A stretch of 64,000 nucleotides of DNA from Acidobacteriaceae bacterium. GTDB taxonomy: Bacteria; Acidobacteriota; Terriglobia; Terriglobales; Acidobacteriaceae. The DNA lies in the NCBI GenBank assembly GCA_003139095.1, contig PLHW01000028.1:62001-126000 (forward strand), given 5' to 3'. A model generated the notes under the pieces. It ran no database searches and had not been told where the DNA came from. It worked only from the letters and a program-made list of their open reading frames with translations. Shown piece by piece: positions 7,958 to 18,014 of the stretch (position 1 is its first letter; the number at the start of each line of letters is the position of its first letter). The position numbers were made by a program, and so were the translations under genes.

Positions 7958-9082
7958 ATGCGCACGCGCTACGCACAAATGATGTACGAGTGGGAGACCC
8001 GGCTCACCACCATCGACAACAACCGCGTCGTCCGGCCTCTCGACTGGGGCCTGGAGTGGACCGCGAACTGGCCGGTGCGGGACGGCGCGCCCCCGGGCGA
8101 TACGCCGCGCGAAATGGCCGAATACTTTGCCCGTTTCAACGACCACATCATCCAGCACAGCGACGAATTCTTCGCCTACACCACGCCCACCGACTTTCGC
8201 CTGGAGCGCCGCGAGGTGCAGGTCTTCAGCACGCGCGAAGTGCCCGACCCCAAACTGGAGGAAAAAGTTCGCGGCACGCACGCCGACTTTCTCCGCTTTA
8301 CCTCGCCCGTTGCCACGCCCTTCCCGGAAAATAATCTGGTGAATGCGCGCTGGTTTCCGGCGCGCGGGCGGCGCGCAGTGGTCTTGCTGCCCCATTGGAA
8401 CGCGGATGGCCTCGCCTATAACAGCCTGTGCCGTGTCTTGAATTGGCTCGGCATTGCGGTGCTGCGGCTCAGCATGCCTTACCACGATATCCGCCGCCCC
8501 GCCGGAGTTCATCGCGCCGATTACGCGGTCTCGGCGAATCTGGGACGCACCATGGACTCCGTGCGGCAGGGCGTCATCGATGTCCGCTCCTGCCTCGATT
8601 GGCTCGAGTTGCAAGGCTACAACCGACTCGGAATTGTCGGCACCAGCCTTGGTTCCTGCTACGCCTTCATCGCCACCGCCCACGATCCGCGCATTCGCAT
8701 CGCCGCGTTTAATCATGCTTCCACTTATTTCGCCGACGTCGTCTGGCACGGCCAGTCGACCCGCCACATTCGCGAGGCTCTTGAAAACTCCATCGACGCC
8801 GAAGGACTGCGCAAGGCGTGGCGCGCGGTCAGCCCCATGGTGTACTTCGACAAGTTTTCGCGCTGGCCTCGAAAATCGCTCGTCATCTATGCCAGGTACG
8901 ACCTGACATTTCTTCCGGAATTCTCCGAGCGCGTCGTCGAAGAGTTCGCCAGCCATCACCTCGACCATCGCGTGGTCGTGCTTCCCTGCGGCCATTACTC
9001 CATGGGAGAGTTCCCCTACAACTACTGGGACGGTTGGCATCTGGCGAGCTTTCTGCGAACCGCATTTGAAACGGCGAGTTAA
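7958..9082 (+). CDS. Alpha/beta-hydrolase, ABHD18-like
   Basis: 374 residues. The nucleophile elbow GTSLGS places Ser230; Asp315 (YARYDLTF) and His346 (PCGHYSMG) complete a plausible triad in the right order. The long N-terminal region with RPLDWGLEW and a lid-like segment before the elbow resembles ABHD18/DUF2048-type hydrolases more than classical esterases. No signal peptide is seen, so probably cytoplasmic. There is no Shine-Dalgarno, but a TATAAC hexamer ends 12 bp before the ATG, compatible with a leaderless or near-leaderless transcript. Substrate unknown. Confidence 0.82.
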   Translation: MRTRYAQMMYEWETRLTTIDNNRVVRPLDWGLEWTANWPVRDGAPPGDTPREMAEYFARFNDHIIQHSDEFFAYTTPTDFRLERREVQVFSTREVPDPKLEEKVRGTHADFLRFTSPVATPFPENNLVNARWFPARGRRAVVLLPHWNADGLAYNSLCRVLNWLGIAVLRLSMPYHDIRRPAGVHRADYAVSANLGRTMDSVRQGVIDVRSCLDWLELQGYNRLGIVGTSLGSCYAFIATAHDPRIRIAAFNHASTYFADVVWHGQSTRHIREALENSIDAEGLRKAWRAVSPMVYFDKFSRWPRKSLVIYARYDLTFLPEFSERVVEEFASHHLDHRVVVLPCGHYSMGEFPYNYWDGWHLASFLRTAFETAS

Positions 9083-9164
9083 ACGAAGGCGCTTGTCTCA
9101 AGCGAGGCAGCATCGTTGCGGTGGGCATTGCGGCGCGGCATCGTTGCGACGCGCCGCGTCTGCA

Positions 9165-9192
9165 TTTACAATCGGAATCACGGTTGTAAAAT
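9165..9192 (+). promoter_or_regulatory. Candidate promoter upstream of the tRNA gene
   Basis: TTTACA (9165-9170), a 16-bp spacer and TAAAAT (9187-9192) fit a housekeeping promoter. It lies about 140 bp before the tRNA and is the best candidate in the 9083-9329 gap, which otherwise holds no visible gene. Confidence 0.4.
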
Positions 9193-9329
9193 AGTTCCCG
9201 CGGACCTGCCCGTTCCATGCAGTCCGCAACAACCGTTCTGCTTCTCGTGGATGCAGCCTATTCCATGCGGCTCACTGTCACGCCGCTCATGGTTGGGTAG
9301 GCCAACCCATAGAGTCTCGCAAACATGTT

Positions 9330-9406
9330 GGCGGTGTAGCTCAGGTGGTTAGAGCGACGGTCTCATAATCCGTAGGTCGTAGGTTCGAGTCCTACCGCCG
9401 CCACCA
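9330..9406 (+). tRNA. tRNA with CAT anticodon (Met elongator or Ile2)
   Basis: 77 nt folding into a full cloverleaf. Acceptor GGCGGTG pairs with CGCCGCC with one G.T pair; the D-loop is TAGCTCAGGTGGTTAGAGC; the anticodon loop CTCATAA has CAT at 9364-9366; the T-arm is GTAGG-TTCGAGT-CCTAC; discriminator A; CCA is encoded at 9404-9406. Pair 31-39 is T.T. The acceptor starts with a normal G-C pair, so it is not an initiator. CAT could be Met or, if lysidinylated, Ile; sequence alone does not decide here. An integrase relic abuts its 3' side. Confidence 0.95.
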
Positions 9407-9576
9407 ATTCCTTCAATAACTTGCAGGAGATCCGGCGCGATCTCCGTTTCGTCTTGTTGCGGGGGAGGTGTGGATTGTTGCGGGGTTGTTTCCGCCTCTT
9501 CTGCCCGGACCCCGTCAAGCCGGTCAACGAAGCGCAAACGTTGGCCCCAGGAATCAGGTGGCCATAAATGTCCACT
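9407..9576 (-). pseudogene. C-terminal relic of a tyrosine integrase
   Basis: Reading the minus strand from 9576, one frame gives VDIYGHLIPGAN, the end-of-catalytic-domain motif of phage-type integrases (it includes the active-site His and is near the nucleophilic Tyr). A one-base shift then gives RLRFVDRLDG, the normal continuation. Restoring a single C after GCCAAC joins them into YGHLIPGANRLRFVDRLD. Upstream sequence is not integrase-like in any frame, so only the tail survives. Its reading frame runs into the 3' end of the tRNA, the usual attachment site for such elements. Rest of 9577-9871: nothing recognisable. Confidence 0.7.
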
Positions 9577-9871
9577 GGCGGGGACGTCTGGAGCGACGGC
9601 CCGCGCCGCCTGAAAGGCAGCGCGTTTAGGCCGGGGCGGGTAGCACCCTCCTCCCCGAGGTGCAATCGCTACCGGGGAGAGCGGACCGGAAGTCGAAGCT
9701 GGTAGTTGCTGTAGTGATGAAGCGCCGCGCTCTGAGATGGTATTCAGACGCAGCCGTCCAAGAAAACCGAGTTGCCTCCCCTGAAAAATCATGAGAGGCA
9801 ATGGTCTATATGGCGAATGCGACCTGAGGCGACGCTCTGGCTTCTATTTATGCGACTTGCTCCAGTTTAGT

Positions 9872-12800
9872 CTAGTGCAGAATCTTGAACTGTCCCTGAA
9901 ACGCAGGGAACGCATCTCCATAAATGGTCATGGCGTAGGTGCCGGCAGCATACTTGCCGGCGGAAAGAATGTGTTGATACTTACCTGGCGCTATCTGCTT
10001 GAATGCCGTGGTCCTCTCAAAAACGACCTTCTGGGTTGGGTTGCCCTTGGCGTCTGCAACCATAACCACAGAAAGGCCCGCCTTGGCATGGGTGACCGGT
10101 TTTCCATTGGCCACCGAAGTCAGTCGAAATACAATCGGAATTAGCTCGCCGTGCTCATATTTCCTCGGAAGCCTCGGCTTTAAAAGCTCGAAGTGAGCCG
10201 CGCCTTGCGGGCCGTTGGCGCCCAGATCGACGGCTATAAATTCCGAGAAGCCTTGTGTTTTCCCCTTCACGGTGGGATCAGAAAATCCGCTGAAGATGTT
10301 TTGCCACATATTCTGGCCGATCGGGGTGGTGAGATAGCCGGGATTGACGATCGCTTGCGAGGTGGTAAAGCTCGTCTGCACTGCAATTGTCGGTTGCGGC
10401 TCAGACGGACAGGCAATCGGGTTTCCATTGCCGTCCGAGCACGTCACCTGATCGTCTATGCAGTTCCCTGCCCCGCCCCCATAGACGATACAACTGGCAT
10501 TGGCAAACTTAGTGCCTGCGACACGCTGCTGAAACTGGGCCTGCGTAATCTCGACCGCCGTAACGGTCATGTTCACGTTGGAAAACTGTGTGCCCGGCGG
10601 ATACTGCACCGCATAGGTGTTAGATCCGAAATTGAAGTTGTTCTGCTGGGTCGGGCTCAAAGGCTGGGTAATCTGGAGCACCACTTGAGGAGCCGAGGCA
10701 ATCGCGACACCGGTCGGACCATTGCCGACTCCCACGGTTCCCGCAATCGTATTGCTGGCCGTGGCAATCACGGAGACCGTATTTGCATTCAGGTTGGTGA
10801 CGTACGCAGAAGCGCCGTCCATGGTGAGCGCCACCTGGACCGGGTTATTGAAACCCGCCACCGTACCAATCACGGTGTTCGATTTAGTATCGATTACCGA
10901 GACGTTATTGGAACCGCTGTTCGCCACATACACCGTGCTGTTGTCCGGGGTAAAGGCGGCGCCGAAGGGGCTGGTTCCAACCGGAATGGTCGCCGTTACC
11001 TTATTGGTGGCGACCGAGATCACCGAGACGTTGTTGCTTCCCGCGTTCTCGACATATGCCCACATGCTGTTTGGACTCACCGTTACCCAACGAGGCCCGG
11101 TACCTACCGGAATAGTCTGAACCACCGTGGGGTTACTTCCTACGGCAATGACTGAAACCGTGTTGGATGCGGAGTTAGTAACGTAGGCGAACGTCCCGTT
11201 CGACGTGGGCGCCATCGCCACACCCACCGGGCTGTTTTGTACCTGGACCGTGGCGATCACCGTCTGCGTGGCGGTGTTGATCACAGAAACGGTGTTGGAC
11301 GATCCGTTCACTACGTAGGCCTGAGTGCCGTCTGGAGTGAAAATCACGCCGAAAGGCGATGATTGAACTGGAATGGTGTTTACTACGCTGCCGCTTGCAG
11401 CGTTAATCACAGACACACTGTTTCCCTGATTGTTGGTTACGTAGACCTGTGTTTGGTCCGGAGAGATAGCAGTTCCCCAAGGCCCAGATCCCACGAGTAT
11501 GTTGTTGAGTATTTGCCCGGTGGGAATGTTAATCACCGAGACGGTATTACTGCTGTTGTTGGCCACATAGGCAAACGGTCCAGTCTGGGTAATGCCGAGC
11601 GTCTGGGGCGCGGAGGTGGAAGCGGAGAACATGCTGTCGCCACTGTAAACGGCAGTGATCGAGTAGATGCCCACCGCCAGGCTGCTGGGGTTGTAATTAA
11701 ACGTCCCGACACCGCCGCTCAGCGTAGCTGTTCCGATCTGGGTTGAACCGTTGAAGTAGGTGACAGTTCCGGTGGGCGTGCCGCTGCCCGAGAGCGGGGT
11801 AACCGTTGCCGTCATCACGATCGGCCCGACCGAGCCCACGGGGATGCTCGAAGGCGTAAGAGTCAGGCTGGTAGTGGTAGGGTTGGTCCCAGCAGGGGTG
11901 ACTACGATGCTGCAACTGGCATTGGCCGTGTTGCTCTTCGAGTCCACGACCTGAGCCGTGAAGTTGTACGTGCCCGCCGTGGTCGGCGTGCCCGTTATTG
12001 CCCCCGTCGATGAGTTAAGCGAGAGACCGGGAGGCAGAGAACCGCCGATGATCGAGAAGGTGTAGGGGGCGACTCCGCCGCTGGCTAGCAGTGCAGAGCT
12101 GTACGCAACGTTCACTTGCGCCGTCCCGGTTGGACAGGTCAGCGTAAGCGGGGGCGGCGAGACCACGATGCTGCAACTGGCGATGGCTGTGTTGCCCTTC
12201 GAGTCCGTGACCTGGGCCGTGAAGTTGTACGTGCCCGCCGTGGTCGGCGTTCCCGTGATCGCGCCCGTCGACGAGTTCAGCAAGAGTCCCGGAGGCAGTG
12301 CGCCAATAGTAATTGAGAACGTGTAGGGAGAAACCCCACCCGTAGCTGTTAGTGCGGAGCTGTACGAAACGCCCACTTGCCCCGTGCCGGTTGGACAGCT
12401 CAGCGTAAGCGCCGGCAAGACCACGATGCTGCAACTGGCGGTGGCTGTGTTGCCCTTCGAGTCCACGACCTGGGCCGTGAAGTTGTAGGTCCCCGCCGTC
12501 GTCGGCGTGCCTGTGATCGCGCCGGTCGATGAGTTAAGCGAGAGTCCCGGAGGCAGCGAGCCGCTGAGGATCGAGAACGTGTAGGGAGCGACTCCGCCGC
12601 TGGCCGTTAGTGCAGAGCTGTAAGCAACGCCCACTTGCGCCGTGCCGGTTGGGCAGGTCACCGTGACTGTAGTCGGCAGGACCCCGAACGACCCCAGCGT
12701 GGGATTCGTATTATCCGATGGGAGGAAGATGAAGCTACCGCCGCTCCCGCCGTTCGAGGGCGAGATTATGTAGAGGATCCCGTTCTCGACACCGTTCTGG

Positions 12801-15800
12801 CTGACGACCGTTCGCCCACCCGACGAGACCGCATACGTGAACGAGTCGGTCTCACTCTGGGGGCTTTGGCCGCAATTTTTGTCACTGGTCACGGTCCCGT
12901 TGCCCGAGTTGACATTCACCAGATCCACTTCACCACAGTTGTTCGGCGACTCCAGCTCCCAACTTCCGCCGTAGTAATTCCCCGAAATCGAGTTGTTGTT
13001 GAAGTTGCTCCCCGATTGCGACACCATCGAGCCGAACTGCACCTCTTGGCCGCCGTTGCTGGCAGCGAAACCGGCGTTCTTGCCCGTCAGGTAGAAGATG
13101 GGAGAATGATTCCCAGTTCCGCTGAGGGCGACGCGTCCATTGGAACCTACGCTGTACGTGCCCGAGCCGCTACTGGAACTCGTCGTGCCTCCGTCGTTCT
13201 CGTCGCCGCTGTACGAAAACGCCCCAGAACCGTTCCACAGGGCGAAATACAATTGCGCGTCCGGGCAGGCAACCGGGTTGCAGCTCGTGTCCAGCCCTTG
13301 ATATCCCAGCACGCTCACACCATTGAGGTCCGAATCGCTATAGGTTAGGCCCTGTTGCTGCACGACCTGCCCGGTGAACAACGTTTGCAGCCCCTGCGAG
13401 ATTGGATCAATCTGGACGATGAGCAGTTGCGACGAATTGACCACGTAGAAAGCAAAGTTCCCGGTGCCCACGCCGCTGACGTTCAGGCTCATGGTGCCGC
13501 GGCCGCTTGACGTCACGCTGAAGTTGCTGGAGTTGAACGTGCCATTGAAGTAGTTTCCACCGTCATCGCCATCCAACTCGCCATCTGTCAGATTCGCTGT
13601 TCCGTTGGCGGTGACTGCGCCGGCCAGCCCGAAGCGGCTAAAGGCGTTGTCGATGCCAACGAATCCAAGCGAATACTGTCCCGTGAAATCGCTGGTCGAG
13701 AAATCGTTCGTGTTCTGCTTCAGGAAAATGCCGGACGCATCCCACGGAGTAGTCGTGTCGAAGGGTATGACACTTCCGTTGCCATTCGGCTGCAGCACGA
13801 AGGCATATGTTGTGGTGTTGCCGTTACTGCCGTTGATGGTAACCGTGCCCAGATTGTTCGCGGGAACGCAGTAGGTGCCGGTCAAAGTTCCTTGACTCGG
13901 CCCATCGATAGGATCGTTTTGGTCATACTGTCCGCTGGTGATGTTGCCGTTGCCATCGAAGACCAAACTGCCTGCCGTACCGGTGAGAACATAACCGCTA
14001 CCGCTGAAGTTGGACCACCCCTGGTACAGGAAAGCGTAATTGCCCACGAGGTTCCCGTTGTTCGTGCCCGTGCAGGACTGCGGATTGCTGATGGTGATGG
14101 TGCAACTGGCGGTGGCCGTGTTGCCCTGCGAGTCCTTCACCTGGGCCGTGAAGTTGTAGGTTCCCGCCGTGGTTGGCGTGCCGATGACCGTACCGGTCGA
14201 GGTGTTCAGTGTCAGCCCAGGAGGCAGGGAGCCGCTGATGATCGAGAACGTGTAGGGAGCGACTCCGCCTGCCGCCGTAAGAGCAGAGCTGTAACCAATG
14301 CCCACTTGCCCATTGCCAGTTGGACAGCTCAGCGTGAGCGGGGCCGAGACCACGATGCTGCAACTGGAAGTGGCCGTGTTGCTTTGCGAGTCGACGACCT
14401 GGGCCGTGAAGTTGTACGTGCCCGCGGTGGTCGGCGTACCTGTGATCGCGCCGGTCGACGAGTTAAGCGAGAGTCCCGGAGGCAGCGAGCCGCTGAGGAT
14501 CGAGAACGTGTAGGGAGCGACCCCGCCGCTGGCCGTTAGTGCAGAGCTGTAAGCAACGTTCACTTGCGCCGTGCCGGTTGGACAGCTCAGCGTGAGCCCC
14601 TGTTGCGCCAGCGGCAGGCTGAAGATGGTGCCATCCAGACTGGTGCCGCCAAAAACCGTTGTCCCGTATAAATTCCCGTTGGCTGGCAGCAGACCGCTGT
14701 CAGGGTAAGCGCCGTCGGTGAGATCGAAGCTGTATAGCGTGGTGAGCTGGCCTGCCGGCGTGACTTCGAACACCGTGCCGAAGTGATTGGCTCCTCCGGC
14801 GTAGGTTGTCCCATAGAAGTTCCCCCCCACCTGCACCAACCCGGCGAGAGGATATCTTCCATCAACGCAGTTCGCTTGCGTGCAAAAGCTGTAAAGTGTT
14901 GTTAGCTGGCCAGCCGTCGTGATTTCGAAGACCGTACCATAGTAGTTGAGGCCGTTGGCCCCAGCATACGAGGTTGTCCCGTAGAAATTCTGGTTGCTGT
15001 CTTGCACCAGCCCGGCCTGCGGAAACCCGCCGTCAACGCAGTTCGTCAGGGAGCAAAAACTGTAAAGGGTGTTCAACTGGCCCGCGGGCGTCATTTCGAA
15101 GACCGTGCCGTACCCGTTGGCTCCGCCCTGGTTGGTTGTCCCGTAGAAGTTCCCGTCCGCGCCTTGCACCAGCCCGGCCTCGGGATAACCGCCGTCAGGA
15201 TAGTAGCCGAAGCTGTACAGCGTGGTCAGTTGCCCGCCGGGCGTGACTACGAAGACCGTGCCGGCGCCGGAGGCTCCTCCGGCGGACGTTGTCCCATAGA
15301 AATTCCCGTCCGCGCCTTGCACCAGCCCGGCTTGAGGATAGATTCCATCGGTGCAGCCCGGTTGGGAACAGAAACTGTAGAGTGTGGTCAGCCCGCCACC
15401 GGGGGCGACTACAAAGACCGTGCCTTGACCGTTGGCCCCTCCCCAGTAGCTTGTTCCATAGAAGTTTCCGTCGGTGCCTTGCACCAGTCCGGCCTCCGGT
15501 TCGGCTCCGTCCGTGCAGTTCGTTTGGGAGCACAACGTATATAGCGTCGTCAGCGTCCCCCCGGGGGTAATTTCGAAGACCGTGCCTTGCTCGTAGGCTC
15601 CTCCTGACTCGGTCGTCCCGTAATAGTTCCCGTCGTTGCCTTGAATCAGAGACATGAATTCGGGGTCGGCACCGTTGCTGCCGTCGAAATTCAGCAGCGT
15701 GCTCAGGCCCTGCCCAGTCAATGCCCTCGCCCCGGGTCTGGTCACCGCCATTGTGCCGGTGATCGAGTCGATGGGTCCCCATGGCCTGACTCTTGTTCTG

Positions 15801-17779
15801 GAGTCGTCGGGAAAGACTCGCATCTTGCCGCTCAACCCGTCAGTCCTCGCGCCCATCACATCGGGCCGCCGCATAATCACGTTTGCCCCGGCCTTTCGCG
15901 AGTTTGGGTGCGTTTTCGCAAACGGCTGCAGCCCCAGCGGCAGGGTAAAAATCGTGCCATCGAACTGGATGCTGCCAAACTCGGCCGTCCCGTAGAGGTT
16001 CCCGCTAACATCGAGCAGGCCGCCGTCAGGATACGCGCCGTCCGTAAGGCCGAAGCTGTACAGCGTCGTCAGTTGGCCTGCTGCCGTGATTCCGAAGACC
16101 GTTCCGTAACCGTTCGTGCCCCCATCCTGGGTCGTTCCGTAGAAGTTCCCATCGCTGGCCTGAATCAGCCCTGCAAAAGGCGCTAAGCCGTCGGTGCAGC
16201 TCTCTTGGGAGCAAAAATCATAAAACGTGGTGAACTGGCCCGCCGGTGTGATTTCGAAAATCGTGCCGCACCCGCCGCAGAAATCGCTGCTGCCGCCAAA
16301 CGCCGTCGTCCCAAAGAAGTTCCCGTTGCTGGCCTGCACCAATCCCGCATAAGGCTCGATGCCATCTGCGCAGTTCGTTTGGGAGCAAAAGCTGTAGAGC
16401 GAAGTCAAATGGCCCGTTGGCGTGATTGCAAAGACCGTGCCAGCGCCGTTGGCCCCGCCCCCGAGGGTTGTCCCATAGAAGTTCCCGCCGGCTTGCACCA
16501 GACCCGCCCAGGGCTGACTACCGTCCGTGCACCCCGATTGGGGGCAAAAACTATAGAGTGTAGTGAGCGCACCGCCCGGCGTGACTTCAAAGACCGTGCC
16601 CTGGCCGTTAGCCCCACCAAACTGCGTTGTTCCGTAGAAATTTCCCCCGAACTGAATCAGTCCGGCGATCGGATGGGCGCCCTCCGTCGGGCTTCCCGCA
16701 AAACTGTGCACCGTCATCAACTGGCCCGTGGAACTGATCTTGAAGATCGTGCCCTCGCCGTTGACCCCTCCCCAGTAGGCCGTCCCGTAGAAGTTCCCGT
16801 CGCTGCCCTGCACTAGCCCCGAGAAAGGCTCACCGCCGTCCGTGCAGTTCGTTTGCGAACAGAATGAATAGAGCGTCGTTAGCGTGCCACTGGGGGTGAC
16901 TTGAAAGACCGTGCCATTGTCGAAGGCTCCTCCTGCGACAGTCGTTCCGTAGAAGTTCCCGTCGCTGCCTTGAACGAGGGACATATATAAGGGGTCGGCG
17001 CCGTCGCTGCTGCCCACGAAATTGGCCACAGTGAACGGCGTTCCCGCCTGCGCATAAACGGTAACGTCAATTCCGGCGTAACCATCGCCGCTCACGTCGG
17101 AAAAGTTACACTCACATTCACTGTTTTCGGCTAACGAAAACGTGATCTGATATGTGTCCCCCACGCTAGTAATGATCGTCTGGCTGATTTCGTCGTAAGC
17201 CTCTACCGCGCCGTCATACCAGCAGTAGGGATACTCATCGCAACCCGATTGCACTTCTCCGAAAGCATCGGCGCCGTACGGATTGGTAAATGTCCAGCCG
17301 TTGGGCACATAATCGTCCCCGTTTTGGCTGTGAACGCCGCCCGAAAAGTCTCCATTCACCAAAATGTTGCCATTTGGGTGGGTTAGGTCGATCACAGAAG
17401 CGTTGACAAACGAGATATAGGCCGGATCATCACGAAAAGCGAACGTGATAGCAGTACTTCCGAGGGTCGCCGTAAAGCTCACCGAATACTGCTGGAAGGT
17501 GACGCCGTCGCCCCCGCCTGGGATCGGCAAACCGTTCAGGTCCAGAATTGCCCCTGCCGGTGGAGGTTCGTTGTCCTGTTGGCCCACGTTACCTTTGCTC
17601 TTCCTGGATTTCACGGTGGAGGCGTCGCGAGGCCCCAAAGTGCTCCGACTGCCGGAACTATGAATGCGCGGGACGTTCGTGGGCGCAGGATTCTGGGCAA
17701 ATACCCAAGGGGCCGTAAGCGGGTTCCCGAGTACCAACGGCAGTAATAAAGATGTGACAGCGACGCGCACGAGCGACAT
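9872..17779 (-). CDS. Giant secreted GloVer-repeat / Ig-like / beta-propeller protein
   Basis: 2635 residues from ATG 17779, chosen because GGAG sits at 17787-17790 and a normal signal peptide (SLLLPLVLGN, ending VFAQ) follows directly; an in-frame ATG at 17842 would add 21 residues. Order: DUF642-like N-domain (about 60-260); GloVer repeats with GNFYGTT and GTVFEITP motifs (about 265-620 and 696-1060); two putative Ig (He_PIG) domains with PPGLSLNSSTGAITGTP (1063-1230); an unassigned region (1236-1703); three more He_PIG (1706-1963); a Big_3-like Ig (1965-2061); a YVTN/YncE-type propeller with SNTVSVI blades (2070-2363); and a C-terminal domain. Probably cell-surface or secreted; binding target unknown. 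Much of it is near-identical DNA repeats. Confidence 0.9.
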   Translation of the reverse strand: MSLVRVAVTSLLLPLVLGNPLTAPWVFAQNPAPTNVPRIHSSGSRSTLGPRDASTVKSRKSKGNVGQQDNEPPPAGAILDLNGLPIPGGGDGVTFQQYSVSFTATLGSTAITFAFRDDPAYISFVNASVIDLTHPNGNILVNGDFSGGVHSQNGDDYVPNGWTFTNPYGADAFGEVQSGCDEYPYCWYDGAVEAYDEISQTIITSVGDTYQITFSLAENSECECNFSDVSGDGYAGIDVTVYAQAGTPFTVANFVGSSDGADPLYMSLVQGSDGNFYGTTVAGGAFDNGTVFQVTPSGTLTTLYSFCSQTNCTDGGEPFSGLVQGSDGNFYGTAYWGGVNGEGTIFKISSTGQLMTVHSFAGSPTEGAHPIAGLIQFGGNFYGTTQFGGANGQGTVFEVTPGGALTTLYSFCPQSGCTDGSQPWAGLVQAGGNFYGTTLGGGANGAGTVFAITPTGHLTSLYSFCSQTNCADGIEPYAGLVQASNGNFFGTTAFGGSSDFCGGCGTIFEITPAGQFTTFYDFCSQESCTDGLAPFAGLIQASDGNFYGTTQDGGTNGYGTVFGITAAGQLTTLYSFGLTDGAYPDGGLLDVSGNLYGTAEFGSIQFDGTIFTLPLGLQPFAKTHPNSRKAGANVIMRRPDVMGARTDGLSGKMRVFPDDSRTRVRPWGPIDSITGTMAVTRPGARALTGQGLSTLLNFDGSNGADPEFMSLIQGNDGNYYGTTESGGAYEQGTVFEITPGGTLTTLYTLCSQTNCTDGAEPEAGLVQGTDGNFYGTSYWGGANGQGTVFVVAPGGGLTTLYSFCSQPGCTDGIYPQAGLVQGADGNFYGTTSAGGASGAGTVFVVTPGGQLTTLYSFGYYPDGGYPEAGLVQGADGNFYGTTNQGGANGYGTVFEMTPAGQLNTLYSFCSLTNCVDGGFPQAGLVQDSNQNFYGTTSYAGANGLNYYGTVFEITTAGQLTTLYSFCTQANCVDGRYPLAGLVQVGGNFYGTTYAGGANHFGTVFEVTPAGQLTTLYSFDLTDGAYPDSGLLPANGNLYGTTVFGGTSLDGTIFSLPLAQQGLTLSCPTGTAQVNVAYSSALTASGGVAPYTFSILSGSLPPGLSLNSSTGAITGTPTTAGTYNFTAQVVDSQSNTATSSCSIVVSAPLTLSCPTGNGQVGIGYSSALTAAGGVAPYTFSIISGSLPPGLTLNTSTGTVIGTPTTAGTYNFTAQVKDSQGNTATASCTITISNPQSCTGTNNGNLVGNYAFLYQGWSNFSGSGYVLTGTAGSLVFDGNGNITSGQYDQNDPIDGPSQGTLTGTYCVPANNLGTVTINGSNGNTTTYAFVLQPNGNGSVIPFDTTTPWDASGIFLKQNTNDFSTSDFTGQYSLGFVGIDNAFSRFGLAGAVTANGTANLTDGELDGDDGGNYFNGTFNSSNFSVTSSGRGTMSLNVSGVGTGNFAFYVVNSSQLLIVQIDPISQGLQTLFTGQVVQQQGLTYSDSDLNGVSVLGYQGLDTSCNPVACPDAQLYFALWNGSGAFSYSGDENDGGTTSSSSGSGTYSVGSNGRVALSGTGNHSPIFYLTGKNAGFAASNGGQEVQFGSMVSQSGSNFNNNSISGNYYGGSWELESPNNCGEVDLVNVNSGNGTVTSDKNCGQSPQSETDSFTYAVSSGGRTVVSQNGVENGILYIISPSNGGSGGSFIFLPSDNTNPTLGSFGVLPTTVTVTCPTGTAQVGVAYSSALTASGGVAPYTFSILSGSLPPGLSLNSSTGAITGTPTTAGTYNFTAQVVDSKGNTATASCSIVVLPALTLSCPTGTGQVGVSYSSALTATGGVSPYTFSITIGALPPGLLLNSSTGAITGTPTTAGTYNFTAQVTDSKGNTAIASCSIVVSPPPLTLTCPTGTAQVNVAYSSALLASGGVAPYTFSIIGGSLPPGLSLNSSTGAITGTPTTAGTYNFTAQVVDSKSNTANASCSIVVTPAGTNPTTTSLTLTPSSIPVGSVGPIVMTATVTPLSGSGTPTGTVTYFNGSTQIGTATLSGGVGTFNYNPSSLAVGIYSITAVYSGDSMFSASTSAPQTLGITQTGPFAYVANNSSNTVSVINIPTGQILNNILVGSGPWGTAISPDQTQVYVTNNQGNSVSVINAASGSVVNTIPVQSSPFGVIFTPDGTQAYVVNGSSNTVSVINTATQTVIATVQVQNSPVGVAMAPTSNGTFAYVTNSASNTVSVIAVGSNPTVVQTIPVGTGPRWVTVSPNSMWAYVENAGSNNVSVISVATNKVTATIPVGTSPFGAAFTPDNSTVYVANSGSNNVSVIDTKSNTVIGTVAGFNNPVQVALTMDGASAYVTNLNANTVSVIATASNTIAGTVGVGNGPTGVAIASAPQVVLQITQPLSPTQQNNFNFGSNTYAVQYPPGTQFSNVNMTVTAVEITQAQFQQRVAGTKFANASCIVYGGGAGNCIDDQVTCSDGNGNPIACPSEPQPTIAVQTSFTTSQAIVNPGYLTTPIGQNMWQNIFSGFSDPTVKGKTQGFSEFIAVDLGANGPQGAAHFELLKPRLPRKYEHGELIPIVFRLTSVANGKPVTHAKAGLSVVMVADAKGNPTQKVVFERTTAFKQIAPGKYQHILSAGKYAAGTYAMTIYGDAFPAFQGQFKILH

Positions 17780-17931
17780 AGGAGTTCTCCAAAGATAAAG
17801 TAAGCCCAGCGACGCCAGGCTCCTTGCCAGATCCGCGTTCATTCTCTGGTTGAGCTGTTGCTAGCTGGCGTGGTGCACGAACGGGCAAACACAAAGCCGC
17901 AAGCCGGGGAAGCCTGCTTTCAGCGGTGCGA

Positions 17932-17961
17932 AGTATGAGCTAGTGGTGACTGGAATGTCAA
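17932..17961 (-). promoter_or_regulatory. Promoter of the giant GloVer gene
   Basis: On the minus strand TTGACA (17961-17956), an 18-bp spacer and CATACT (17937-17932) form a good housekeeping promoter about 150 bp before the ATG. The gap 17780-18014 otherwise holds no gene. Confidence 0.6.
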
Positions 17962-18014
17962 GAACAAGTGTCACAATCGCCGCAACTTTAACATTCCGTA
18001 CAAACGGGCGATTC

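Noticed and set aside
9349-9801. 150-residue minus-strand frame ending GGGGRTRTYDLRIMRPSL
   Set aside because: Its end is the tRNA gene read backwards, a well-known false protein. Only the short integrase-like part upstream has meaning.
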